64,000 bases of DNA from assembly GCF_000178855.1 (NCBI RefSeq), contig NZ_ADVG01000002.1, positions 2,790,001 to 2,854,000 on the forward strand. The letters run 5' to 3'. Position numbers and translations under genes: made by a program. This DNA is from Ktedonobacter racemifer DSM 44963. Its GTDB lineage: Bacteria > Chloroflexota > Ktedonobacteria > Ktedonobacterales > Ktedonobacteraceae. Of the stretch, positions 9,871 to 18,273 are shown in pieces. The notes beneath the pieces are model-generated. The model was not told the DNA's origin. It did no database searches and worked only from the letters and a program-made list of their open reading frames with translations. Numbering within the stretch: position 1 is the first letter of the stretch; every line of letters starts with the position of its first letter.

Positions 9871-10192
9871 GGCGAACCCCTCCGTCTTAGCTAGCGTCTT
9901 CTCCTAGAGGCCGAGCGCGATGGTGTGGTCTTTGCTAAACCCGAACACCAGGCGATTGCTCAAATGCGCGACTTTAGTATAGCATACCCTACTGGGACAT
10001 ACTACCTAGAAAACACCGTTCTAGCCGTGCGCCTGGACTATCTCGTGGTACAATTGAACGAGCGCCTATTTGCTGGCTACAAAGGTTGGTATCTGAAATC
10101 TTGCTCTTTTACGGTTCACTATATATAACGAGCGAATACGTGTAAGTATCTGAAAAAAGGCAAAAGTTATAAGCGCAGGTAGGTATTGATAA

Positions 10193-11473
10193 ATGGTGAC
10201 AAATCGAAATACATCACGAAGTATACCAGAAGTCTCGCGCAGGCGAAAGCGTTCGTATGCTGTGCTCCTTTGTAGCGTGCTGTTGATCGTTATGGGAGGC
10301 ACGGTGACCCTGCTCTGGCAGATTCAGCAGGGCACGGCCACGCGCGCGGCTGGCGCCAATGTTATTGGTCCACCCTCGCTACCTGCCGCCTATATCGACC
10401 AGGTCTTTGCCCAAAATGGTAGCCGTATGGTTGGCACAGGCCAATTGATTGAAAACGAATCGCGCCTGACGAATATTGATGACGCCTTCGCGCTCGGTGT
10501 TTTCTCAGCCGAGACCAGCTATGGAATGGCCGGCGTGGGCATTAACTGCCTGAATCCCGGCAGCATCTCCGGTCCTGGTTGTGGCAGCTTCAAGTCCTAT
10601 CCTTCTTATAGTGCCGCTATTATCGATTGGTTCACCATCATCAAAAATAATTACGTGCTGGGGCGTGGTCTGACAACCGTTTATGCCATCAGTGGTCCCT
10701 ATGTGGGTACCTCTGGCGCGGGCACCTGGGCCGCCAAAGTCGTCAACTCCATGACACGTTACCAGGCACAGACGGCGCCGCCACCACCACCTGTCACGTC
10801 CACTCCCACGCGTGAGAGCCGTCCCTTTAATGAGGGCCCGACAGGCTTCTTCCCGGCTCAAAGCTTCTCCCAGGATGCCAGGCATATTGTTCCAGGCACT
10901 GAGGTTCCCGGTAGAAAGAACACTCAGCTGCAGGCTGATGGTCTTCCAGTGGCTTTACGTAATACCATTGTCGCGGTCTGCCTATTGCTCTCAGTGGCCG
11001 TATTCGCCCTGGGCGTGATGCTGCGTAGGCGCAATTCTAGCGTGAGCATACCGGAGATCGAAGTCCAACAAGCCGCGTTCGCCGTCGCGCCTCCTCTGGC
11101 AACCGTTCCACAGACGCCATTGCCAGCCGAGGTGTTTGCGGCGCCGTCCTTTGTGCGGGAGGCAGGCGCCTTCCAGATGGTCTCGCTCTCACCCTCGACG
11201 GAGGAACTGGAGCGAGATGCGTCTCAGTTCGTGGCCTCTCAGGGACAGAGCATACCTATTGCACCCCTCTTTGGACTCTCGGCGAAGAGCGCAGCTCCCC
11301 GCGAGCGCAACACCGACGAATACGTTCCATTGACAGGTCTGCGTCCAGGCGGGGGATTGCTCTCTCGTTATCGCAACACCGAGGCCCTGAATAGTTCAAG
11401 CGACGGCCCCTCACAGAGGCAATCAGATCCTAGCCTGATCTCAGTAGGGAGTGGTCAGCAAGAAGGATTTTAG
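10193..11473 (+). CDS. membrane-anchored glucosaminidase/lysozyme-like protein
   Basis: 426 residues. A basic N-terminus followed by a hydrophobic segment (about 22-45) anchors the protein. Residues 60-195 resemble an N-acetylglucosaminidase/lysozyme-like domain: GVFSAETSYGM supplies a Glu in the expected catalytic context and is followed by NPGS, YPSYSAAIIDW and GTWAAKVVNSM. A proline-rich linker leads to a second membrane segment near 255-277 (NTIVAVCLLLSVAVFAL), followed by a cytoplasmic tail rich in Ala, Pro and Ser. A peptidoglycan-directed role is inferred from this layout. The 322-base gap before it, divergent from the kinase, holds no other gene I can support. Confidence 0.6.
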   Translation: MVTNRNTSRSIPEVSRRRKRSYAVLLCSVLLIVMGGTVTLLWQIQQGTATRAAGANVIGPPSLPAAYIDQVFAQNGSRMVGTGQLIENESRLTNIDDAFALGVFSAETSYGMAGVGINCLNPGSISGPGCGSFKSYPSYSAAIIDWFTIIKNNYVLGRGLTTVYAISGPYVGTSGAGTWAAKVVNSMTRYQAQTAPPPPPVTSTPTRESRPFNEGPTGFFPAQSFSQDARHIVPGTEVPGRKNTQLQADGLPVALRNTIVAVCLLLSVAVFALGVMLRRRNSSVSIPEIEVQQAAFAVAPPLATVPQTPLPAEVFAAPSFVREAGAFQMVSLSPSTEELERDASQFVASQGQSIPIAPLFGLSAKSAAPRERNTDEYVPLTGLRPGGGLLSRYRNTEALNSSSDGPSQRQSDPSLISVGSGQQEGF

Positions 11474-11566
11474 CTGCCTTAAAAGCACGCCTACACGGTC
11501 CGAAGAGGCGAGCGAGCGGATAGAGCGGAATTTTGGGAAACCTATAAAAAAAGGCCAGAAAAACTG

Positions 11567-11595
11567 TTGACAAAAATCGCGCTTAGGTGTATTAT
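11567..11595 (+). promoter_or_regulatory. promoter of the tRNA pair
   Basis: TTGACA at 11567-11572, a 17-nt spacer and TATTAT at 11590-11595, 25 nt before tRNA-Leu. Near-consensus housekeeping promoter. Confidence 0.85.
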
Positions 11596-11620
11596 GGCAC
11601 ACGTAATCCGTTAGCAATTA

Positions 11621-11702
11621 GCCCTCGTGGCGGAATGGTATACGCAGCAGGTTGAGGGCCTGTGCTCGAAAGGGCGTGGTGGTTCGAGTCCACTCGAGGG
11701 CA
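11621..11702 (+). tRNA. tRNA-Leu (GAG)
   Basis: Acceptor arms GCCCTCG and CGAGGGC with discriminator A. The anticodon loop TTGAGGG gives GAG. There is a long variable arm (class II) and a T-loop GGTTCGAGTCC. CCA is not encoded. Confidence 0.93.
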
Positions 11703-11770
11703 TTCGTAGGGCATCCAAATATTGAGTAAATATCTGGGTGCCTGATTTTTCGCCAACAAGCGGAATACAC

Positions 11771-11844
11771 GGGCGATTAGCTCAGCTGGTTAGAGCGGCT
11801 GCTTTACACGCAGTAGGTCTGGGGTTCGAATCCCTAATCGCCCA
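11771..11844 (+). tRNA. tRNA-Val (TAC)
   Basis: Acceptor GGGCGAT pairs with ATCGCCC, discriminator A. D-arm AGCTCAGCTGGTTAGAGC, anticodon loop TTTACAC (TAC), T-loop GGTTCGAATCC. CCA is not encoded. Shares the upstream promoter with tRNA-Leu. Confidence 0.95.
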
Positions 11845-11849
11845 CTATA

Positions 11850-11882
11850 AAGAGGCTTGAGAACTGATCTCAAGCCTCTTTT
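11850..11882 (+). terminator. tRNA operon terminator
   Basis: agaggcttgag pairs with ctcaagcctct and is followed by TTTTG, 5 nt after tRNA-Val. A normal intrinsic terminator. Confidence 0.85.
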
Positions 11883-12031
11883 GTTGTTGTGTTTATTTGC
11901 CCGTTTTGCATGCATTTTAGCGTTTGAGAGCTGCTGTTTTCCCCTTCTGTCAAATTTTCACAAGTCATTCTGATCATAAAATACAGCTTCTTGATATTAT
12001 TGCCTGATTGTTTTGCTATTTTCATGGATCT

Positions 12032-12065
12032 TGTAACCGGCGCTTCATTTTGAAGCAGGGGTTAC
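12032..12065 (+). terminator. second plus-strand hairpin downstream of the tRNAs
   Basis: gtaacc...ggttac with inner gcttc/gaagc arms, followed by TTTTCTCTTC. Possibly a backup terminator. No gene is visible between 11883 and 12150. Confidence 0.45.
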
Positions 12066-12154
12066 TTTTCTCTTCGTTCTTGATATACAATCAATTGCCT
12101 CTATGAAAAGGTTTTCGCTCCAGGGATTGGCCTGGTAGCTTACATAGAGAAGAA

Positions 12155-12185
12155 AGCCGCCTGTGAATTGTCTTCACATGCGGCT
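12155..12185 (-). terminator. terminator of the tmRNA-like fragment
   Basis: agccgc-tgtgaa pairs with ttcaca-gcggct (one mismatch). On the minus strand it is followed by a T/C-rich run, 5 nt after the CCA of the tmRNA-like end. Confidence 0.6.
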
Positions 12186-12189
12186 GAAG

Positions 12190-12352
12190 TGGTGGAGATG
12201 GGGGAGAGTTGAACCTCTCATTGCTGCTTTTTGGCTTGGCTTAGAGTGTCGCTCATGAGCCTTTTAAGCTCGAGAGTGGGTTATTTTTGTCTATTCTTGT
12301 CTAACTTTTATGATGAGTGTTGAGTGATTTTGCTCTCACTTGTTGCTACTTA
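12190..12352 (-). ncRNA. fragment resembling the 3' end of tmRNA (ssrA), cut by an IS
   Basis: Read on the minus strand, the last 30 bases contain GGTTCAACTCTC then CCATCTCCACCA. This is the T-loop, acceptor 3' strand and encoded CCA arrangement of bacterial tmRNA, followed directly by a hairpin terminator. The T-stem pairs imperfectly. No matching 5' part (GGRGATG-like) is found on the other side of the IS5 element, and the next gene begins 48 bases beyond it, so a complete tmRNA cannot be present here. It could be a remnant left by integration at ssrA or a decayed copy. I saw no tag-peptide reading frame. Confidence 0.4.
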
Positions 12353-13335
12353 GAAGGTGTGCAGAAAGCCGAAAACTAGCCGATAGAAAAGAGAAAGGAG
12401 AGAAAAAAGCCGAGCAAAGCTATCGAAAGGAGCGGGATGATGGGAAAGTACTCACTCTCTGCGGATGCCGTATCCATCAGATGTAACAGACGAAGAATGG
12501 GAGATTCTGGAGCCGTTGATTCCAGGAGAGAAGCCAGGCGGACGTCCGCAGGAAATTGCGCGGCGGGAAATCCTCAATGGCATCTTGTATGTGCTGCGGA
12601 GTGCGTGTGCCTGGCGCATGATGCCCCATGATTTGCCGCATTGGAGCACGGTGTATCTCTCTTTCCGCCTGTGGAAACAGGCAGGCGTCTGGGAACACGT
12701 GAATGCAGCCCTGCGACGTGATCTGCGCGTAAGCCTTGGGCGCGATCCTGAACCGAGTGCCGCCATTCTCGATAGTCAATCGATCAAAACGAGTTCGGTG
12801 CGCGGTGATGAGCGCGGGTTTGATGGCGGGAAAAAAAATCCACGGCAGAAAACGGTTTGTGCTGGTTGACACCCAGGGGCTGGTGATCGCGGTGAAAGTG
12901 CTGAACGCTCACATCGATGAGCGGGAAGGAGGCAAGGTTCTGCTTCTGCCTCTGAAAGGAGCGCTGCCTCGTCTCCAGCTGATCTGGGTCGATAGCGGGT
13001 ATGCAGGCCACCACGCGAGAGCAGTGGGTCAAAGAGCACCTGGGGGTACGTGTGGAGGTGGTGAATCATCCCTGGACCGGCATTCGCGCCGTCTGGGTGA
13101 AAGAAGGGGAGGAAGTCGACTGGAATGCGATCATTCCCCCAGGTTTCCACCTCCTTCCCCACCGATGGGTAGTGGAACGCACCAATGCCTGGATCACCCA
13201 GAACCGTCGGCTCTCCCGCGATTATGAGGGCACCTATTCGAGTAGCGAGGCATTGATCTCTCTCGCGATGAGTAAACTGATGGTGGCCAGGCTGGCTCGC
13301 GCCGCTCCCTAACTGGTGTCATTCTGCACACCTTC
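12353..13335 (+). mobile_element. IS5-family insertion sequence (983 bp)
   Basis: Ends GAAGGTGTGCAGAA and its inverted copy TTCTGCACACCTTC are flanked by a 3-bp TTA direct repeat (12350-12352 and 13336-13338). One transposase region lies inside. It separates the tmRNA-like fragment from the histidine-kinase gene. Confidence 0.85.
12465..13312 (+). pseudogene. IS5-family transposase, in three frame segments
   Basis: DDE transposase of the IS5 group. The first segment has the N-terminal YPSDVTDEEWEIL...PRRPLR-type HTH region and AILDSQSIKTSS (first Asp). At an A8 run (12831-12838) the frame shifts by +1 (or -2) into IHGRKRFVLVDTQGL and WVDSGYAG (second Asp). Near 13000-13010 it shifts again into ATTREQWVKEHLGV...VVERTNAWITQNRRLSRDYE (catalytic Glu). 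The A-run break could be a programmed slip as in relatives, but the second break has no slippery context and indicates decay. Earlier ATG at 12437 is out of the conserved start context. Confidence 0.8.
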
Positions 13336-13383
13336 TTACAGCGGTGTTCACAAAGATTGAGCCAGATGGCAAGGGAACGTGTC

Positions 13384-15279
13384 TCATTTTCCTAGAGATG
13401 GTGTGATGGGCACAGTAAACCAGAACGTGGCGCCTTCGCCAGGAGCACTCTGTACCCCAACGCTCCCCTCATGCCGTTCAATGAACACCTGGCACAAATA
13501 AAGGGCCAATCCGAAGCTCAGATCCAGTTCATGTTGGACGGCACTCCCTTTGGCGCGATAGAAGCGCTCCCAGATATGCTCAAGCTCTTCTCTCGCAATG
13601 CCCGATCCCTCGTTATGAACTGCGACACGGGTGAGTGCTTCCTCAATTCGTAACTGCACTACCACAGGCTGTCCTGGGGGAGAATAGGTGAGCGCATTCG
13701 TCAGGTAGGTGTTGAGAACGTGCTTGATCCGTCCAGCATCGGCGAGGATGGGCACGCCTTGCTCTTTAGAAGGAACATCCAGCATAATGGGGTGCTCTGG
13801 CGTAGCGTGTTGCTGCCCGACTACCACCTCTCTCAGCAGGGTGAGCAGATCCTCAGGCTTCAAGGACAAGGTGAGCGTATGGGTCTGGATACGCGCATCA
13901 TCGATCAAGTCATTGATGATACGCTGCTGAAGTTGGGCACACTGCGAGGCAGCTGCTAAGGGGCGCTGAGCATGGGCAATGGGTTCGCGTATCTGAGCAG
14001 ATGGAGGAGCGAGCTGCTTTTTTTAAGTCTCCAATCGGCACTGTGCTAATTGCAGATTGCCCATGATCCCCGTCAGCGGAGTGCGCAGTTCATGCGTGGC
14101 CAGGGTCAGAAAGTCGCCCGCCAGGCGTCTCACTTCCTGCTGGGCAAGTGCTTTCTTCTGTTTCTCTCCCTGCGCGTAGAAATAGTGGATACCCTCAATG
14201 AGCAGCATGGTCTGCGCGGTGACGGCTTTCACGAGCGCGATTTCCTCTGGCGTGTATGCTCCTTCCGAACTCGCTTTGATGACCATCAGTGCACCAACCC
14301 ACTGCTGCTCCAGAAACAGCGGAACGATCAGGAACGTCTCGGAGCCAGGAGACACGGGGTAAAGAGACGCCGGAAAAGGCAGTTGTTTCCCGAGATGTTC
14401 AATGGTTTGCAACTGATCCTTTGCAAGCACGACCTCCTGGTTGGCACCCAGGCGAGCCCATGCCGCGTCGTCAAGCACTTCTGAGGGATGGAAGTGTCCC
14501 CCGATGTCCCGATAGTACTGTTCTTGTTCAGTGGTATAGCCACTTCCCGCGACAAAATACAGATAGCCCGTTCGATGACCGAGCGCGAGCATACTCACCC
14601 AGTGACAATTCAGGACAGGCCGAAGGACATCCATCACCTGCTGGGCCACGAAGATCACCGGAGACGAGAGCAGGAAGGTCTCTTCTGGTAAGAGGTGGTC
14701 CATCTGCTCAGGAATCTGCGCGATTGCGGTGAGCAGGTCCAACATCGACTCGTGGACACGTTGGAGACGGGAGACTGCCTGAGAATAATACGTGAGCTCC
14801 TGGAAGACAAAGATGATTTCTTCCGAACCGCGCTCTTGATCAACCACGGGAAAGGAGCGAACAGTGACTGAGACCTTGCGCCCGGAAGGGAGATCCAGCA
14901 AAAGCGTCTGTTCTGGCGTGCTGGCTCCTGCTCGCCCAGCAAGAACGAGGTTCATCAGCCATTGCCCTGAGGCAACGAATGGTGACTGCTCATCAGAGCG
15001 GATGTAGTGTGTGAGAAACTGCTGGTAGTCTCTTCCTTGACATTGGGCCTCGGAAGTCACTTCAAAGAGAGTGCAAGCCGCGGTATTGATCCGTACAATC
15101 TTCTGGTTGCGATCGCACGCAATGAGACCATCTGGGAAAGACTCCCAGAGTGCTTCTACCCGGTTGAGTGGCTTGTGTGCTCCATGCAAAGGGCGAGAGT
15201 GAGGAACGGACTCTTCTGCAGGTGTCCCACTCTGTTGCTGTTTGCGTTGTGTGACGTGGTGTGAGCTTTTATCCACCAC
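13384..15279 (-). pseudogene. hybrid sensor histidine kinase interrupted by an in-frame TAA
   Basis: Sensor kinase of about 630 codons: N-terminal PAS-like segment (residues 40-165, GLIACDRNQKIVRIN), GAF-like segment (190-370), HisKA box THELRTPLTGIMGN with the phospho-His, then an HATPase domain (DAGRIKHVLNTYLTNAL, EGSGIAREELEHIWERFYR, LDLSFGLALYLCQ). Codon 419 is TAA (14023-14025), right after the H-box helix. The reading frame continues without a shift into KKQLAPPSAQIREP and the HATPase part. So this is a nonsense interruption, not a frameshift. Translation would give a kinase lacking its ATP domain unless the stop is read through. GTG start at 15279 (or 15276) follows AAAGGAG. The nearest receiver protein is at 17559 beyond an IS. 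Confidence 0.8.
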
Positions 15280-15613
15280 AGAGCTCCTTTCGGAAATGCA
15301 CCAATAAGCATTATCAGCGGCTCATAGTTTGCCATATCACTTTAGTGAAGGCAAAAAATCTGACATTCTACTTTTAAGCAGTACCATTGATTAACAAAAA
15401 TATGAAAAAGATCACAAGATGAGAGCAAGTTTTTAACAAAATGCGCAAGAAGATACAGGAAAGCTGTCCCAAAAATGACCTTCCAACCCTCTTTCTTTGT
15501 AGTGATCACTTTGTGATGATCACAGTAGGCAAACCCCTACTTGAGGCAGGGGTTCCATTCAGTAGAATCCTTGCGTAAAGCGTAAGGAAACAAAAGGAAA
15601 AAGGATTTTCAAA
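15280..15613. promoter_or_regulatory. divergent control region with TGATCAC dyad
   Basis: 334 bases between the histidine kinase and the SapA-like gene. Positions 15503-15524 hold two TGATCA palindromes around CAC-TTT-GTG. No gene seen. Operator role is a guess. Confidence 0.25.
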
Positions 15614-16111
15614 ATGAAACGGATGACCTCTATCAGTTTTGTAGCCCTATTACTCGCTATTGCAGTGTTGGTTCTTCCCGCTTCAAGTGTAGGAACTGCA
15701 CATGCGGCGACGGTTACCCCCAATACAAATACCAGTCATTGCTCCACATTAGGAACATTGATAGAGTCAGATCCTATTCTGAATGGCAGCACAAAGATCG
15801 GTGAACTCGATATCTATTATAATAGCTCAACTGGTTGGAATTGTGCCAAAACCGTGGCATTGGGCTCAGCATATGGGGTACCAAAGGCGATGGGAGTACT
15901 GATCGTGACTTGCGCCAATACGACACCCAGCAGATCGTGCAATACAGCGGGCCAGACATTAGATATTGATCAGGGTACTTATTCATACTATGCAGGCCCC
16001 GTCGGGGTCTATGGAAAAGGACATTGTATCGCTGCCGCAGGCTCTATATATGGTTCGGTACTCGACAACACAGGATACAGGGTCGGTACCGGAGCAAGCC
16101 ACTGCGGCTAG
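15614..16111 (+). CDS. secreted spore-associated protein A-like protein
   Basis: 165 residues with a clear Sec signal peptide: KRM, a hydrophobic core (SFVALLLAIAVLVL) and an AHA-A cleavage site near residue 31. The mature part resembles Streptomyces spore-associated protein A: a GELDIYYNSSTGWNCAKTV element, paired cysteines, GTYSYYAGPVGVYGKGHC, and a C-terminal G..SHCG ending. Four of the cysteines are spaced as expected for extracellular disulfides. SD aaggaaaaagga precedes the ATG. The family is found in mycelial, sporulating bacteria, which fits the suspected host. Function is unknown even in Streptomyces; surface or spore association is inference. Confidence 0.7.
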   Translation: MKRMTSISFVALLLAIAVLVLPASSVGTAHAATVTPNTNTSHCSTLGTLIESDPILNGSTKIGELDIYYNSSTGWNCAKTVALGSAYGVPKAMGVLIVTCANTTPSRSCNTAGQTLDIDQGTYSYYAGPVGVYGKGHCIAAAGSIYGSVLDNTGYRVGTGASHCG

Positions 16112-16319
16112 GCGTAGAGAAACAGATGTCATAATTTCCAAAGTGTTGAAGTTCTGATCTTGCCAATGAGGAGATGTGGCATGGGTCAATCTGCACATCT
16201 CTTCTTTGCTGTTCATGAAGCTGCTGCTAGGTAGTGGTATATATCGTTCTCAAGAGCTTTTTGTAGCTGACGGTGTGTTGCCGTCTCAGGTAGTGCCCAG
16301 CCTGCACTGCCTGTTATTA

Positions 16320-17407
16320 TTGATCTCAGCATAGAAATCTAAAGAGAGTAGCCGGCATGAACAAAACAGTGACGCAGGGCCTGCTTGCGATGTCTGAGCC
16401 TTGCACGGGCGAGCAGCAGTTCATGCTCAAGCTCAGACAGATCCTTGCAACAGCGATTCTTGAGTTCACGGCGTTTGAGCAGGTTCCAGACGCCTTCCTG
16501 AGGATTGAACTCGGGTGCATAGGCAGGCAAACGTTCCAGGTGAATGCGTGCAGCAGCGCTCTTCCGCCAAGAAGTCTTTGACTGCCTGGCAGCGATGGAT
16601 GGTGGAACCGTCCCAGATGATGAGCAACTTGCCTGGGATCTCGCGCAAAAGGAGTCGCAGAAAATCCACCACATCTGGTCTCTTGTAAGAGCGTTCTTGG
16701 GTCTGCATGAAAAGCCGTCCCTCGGGAGTCAGAGCGCCAATAGCTGAGATGTGGTCGTACGTCAACGGCACACGCAGGACAGGCGTCTTGCCCACAGGGG
16801 CATAGGTGCGCACCGCCATCGGCAGCAGATAAAAGCCCGACTCATCTACAAAAACGATCTGTCGCTTTTCCTGCTCTGCTTTTTTTGAGGGAGGGCCAGT
16901 GCTCTTCTTTCCATGCCTTGATGGCCTCTTCATTCCTTTGGGTCGCCAGTTCGGCCGGTTTTTGCACACTGTGCTTGGCCGCGCGAAGGAGACGGCTACA
17001 ATGCGCTGGATGATACCTGACGCCAAACTGCTGTTTGATCAGCACTGCCACCCGAGCAGTGGTCCAGACCTCGCCACGAAACCCATATTGCTCGGATCCT
17101 TTGGCCAGTAGGCCTGGCAACTGGGCGCGTTGTTCCTCAGCCAGTTTGGGTTGTGGACCTGGAGGCGGTTGGTGGCGCAGCCCATCAGGGCCATTTTTCT
17201 TCGCTCGACGCACCCATTGACTTACCGCGCCTTCAGTGACTCCCAAGGCATCGGCGATGTCTTTCTGTTTCCAGCCTTGCTGATACAGTTGCCAGCCACG
17301 CAGTCGTCGGCCTTCGCGCCAATCTTTCGGAAGGGGTTCTTTCTTGCTCATACCTCCTAGCATCGGCTTGCTTGGTTCTTCTCTTTAGATCCTCATGCTG
17401 AGGTCAA
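16320..17407 (-). mobile_element. IS630-family insertion sequence (about 1.09 kb)
   Basis: Thirty-base terminal inverted repeats at 16317-16346 and 17381-17410 (26 of 30 match) end at TA dinucleotides (16318-16319, 17408-17409), the usual IS630/Tc1 target. Carries one broken transposase on the minus strand. Confidence 0.85.
16339..17363 (-). pseudogene. IS630-family transposase with two frame breaks
   Basis: The first segment (from 17363) has the HTH domain: GWQLYQQGWKQKDIADALGV, EGAVSQWVRRA. At an A7 run (minus strand, 16880-16886) the frame changes by +1/-2 into KRQIVFVDESGFYLLP (first catalytic Asp) and LLIIWDGSTIHR (second Asp). Near 16555 it changes again to IHLERLPAYAPEFNPQEGVWNLLKRRELKN (catalytic Glu). 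The homopolymer break may be a programmed slip as in the related copy at 43738; the second is likely degenerative. Start could also be the inner ATG at 17351. Confidence 0.8.
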
Positions 17408-17497
17408 TAAGAGTAGATTAGCTTTGTGGCTTGTTTTTACCCAGGCAACTTGAAGAGCTAAGACAAAGGGCGAGTTGTAGGAGATATTTAGAGAGTG

Positions 17498-17545
17498 ATG
17501 CCAGCCGCGTGGAGGGTTATATCTGCGTAGAATTGCGGCTGGCAT
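17498..17545 (-). terminator. hairpin after the response regulator
   Basis: atgccagccgc pairs with gcggctggcat (11 bp, large loop), 14 nt after the stop at 17559. No U-tract. Confidence 0.45.
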
Positions 17546-17558
17546 GACGAGGTTATCT

Positions 17559-17966
17559 TTAGTTCAGGGCTTGCTCGATAGCTTGTAGCAGGTCACCACG
17601 GCTACAGGGCTTGCGCAGGCCTGGAATGTTGCGCTGGCGGATCTCTTGCTCGGGTAGGCTGGCGCTGACCATGATGGCGGGGAGATCGGCCCATTCTGGT
17701 GTGCTGTGTACCAGGTCGTAGATCTCGATGCCGTTCATGCCGGGAAGATCATAGTCGAGCACCAGGAGCTGCGGCCAGTGCTCCTGTAGCATCTGCAAGA
17801 TATGGCTTCCCTCGCTGAGGTGAAGCACCTGGTAGGGAGTATGCTCGGTGATGATGCGTTTCATGATCATACCCAGGACAAGCTGGTCCTCTATCAGAAA
17901 AATTGTTCCGCTGGCGACGCCGCTTCTGGAGGCCTCTTGTGTGTACATCTCTTGCTCCTTAAACAT
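17559..17966 (-). CDS. single-domain response regulator (receiver only)
   Basis: About 135 residues that are only a CheY-like receiver: FLIEDQ (acidic pair), LVLDYDLPGMNG (phospho-acceptor Asp), IMVSASLP (conserved Ser/Thr switch) and LRKPCS (invariant Lys-Pro). No output domain follows, so it must act through partners. ATG 17966 follows AGGAGG at 9 nt. A second ATG at 17948 follows AAGGAG and is equally possible. The only histidine kinase nearby (13384-15279) is damaged and separated by an IS630 element. Pairing of the two is speculative. Confidence 0.85.
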   Translation of the reverse strand: MFKEQEMYTQEASRSGVASGTIFLIEDQLVLGMIMKRIITEHTPYQVLHLSEGSHILQMLQEHWPQLLVLDYDLPGMNGIEIYDLVHSTPEWADLPAIMVSASLPEQEIRQRNIPGLRKPCSRGDLLQAIEQALN

Positions 17967-18154
17967 TTCCAACCACCTCCTGATTCTCTGGCTTATCACT
18001 TTTGTTTATGAGCCTAGCATAAGCGAATTAAGAGGCGGTGTCGAAGCTGTGGTACCATTGGTCTACTATTCTGGCTATAGAGGAGACGAAGCGGTTAACA
18101 CTAACCAAAATGGCTAAAGCGGTAATGTGAGGGATGAATGGAGAAGATGCACTG

Positions 18155-18194
18155 CGCCAGGCATGAGCAGTTTTATATCTGCCCGCGCCTGGCG
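18155..18194 (-). terminator. hairpin after the GlcD-GlcE fusion gene
   Basis: cgccaggc pairs with gcctggcg, with inner gcag/ctgc, 80 nt after the stop at 18274. The 307-base gap between the two genes holds nothing else I can support. Confidence 0.45.
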
Positions 18195-18273
18195 TACTTT
18201 AATCCTGCTGAGTCTGTTTCTAGGTCAGGCCACAATTTGTAGGTTTAGCGTTGACTATAACGTTACTGGATCT

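Noticed and set aside
13384..15279. Frameshift in the histidine kinase at the A7 run
   Set aside because: Both halves are in the same frame; the lesion is a single TAA codon.
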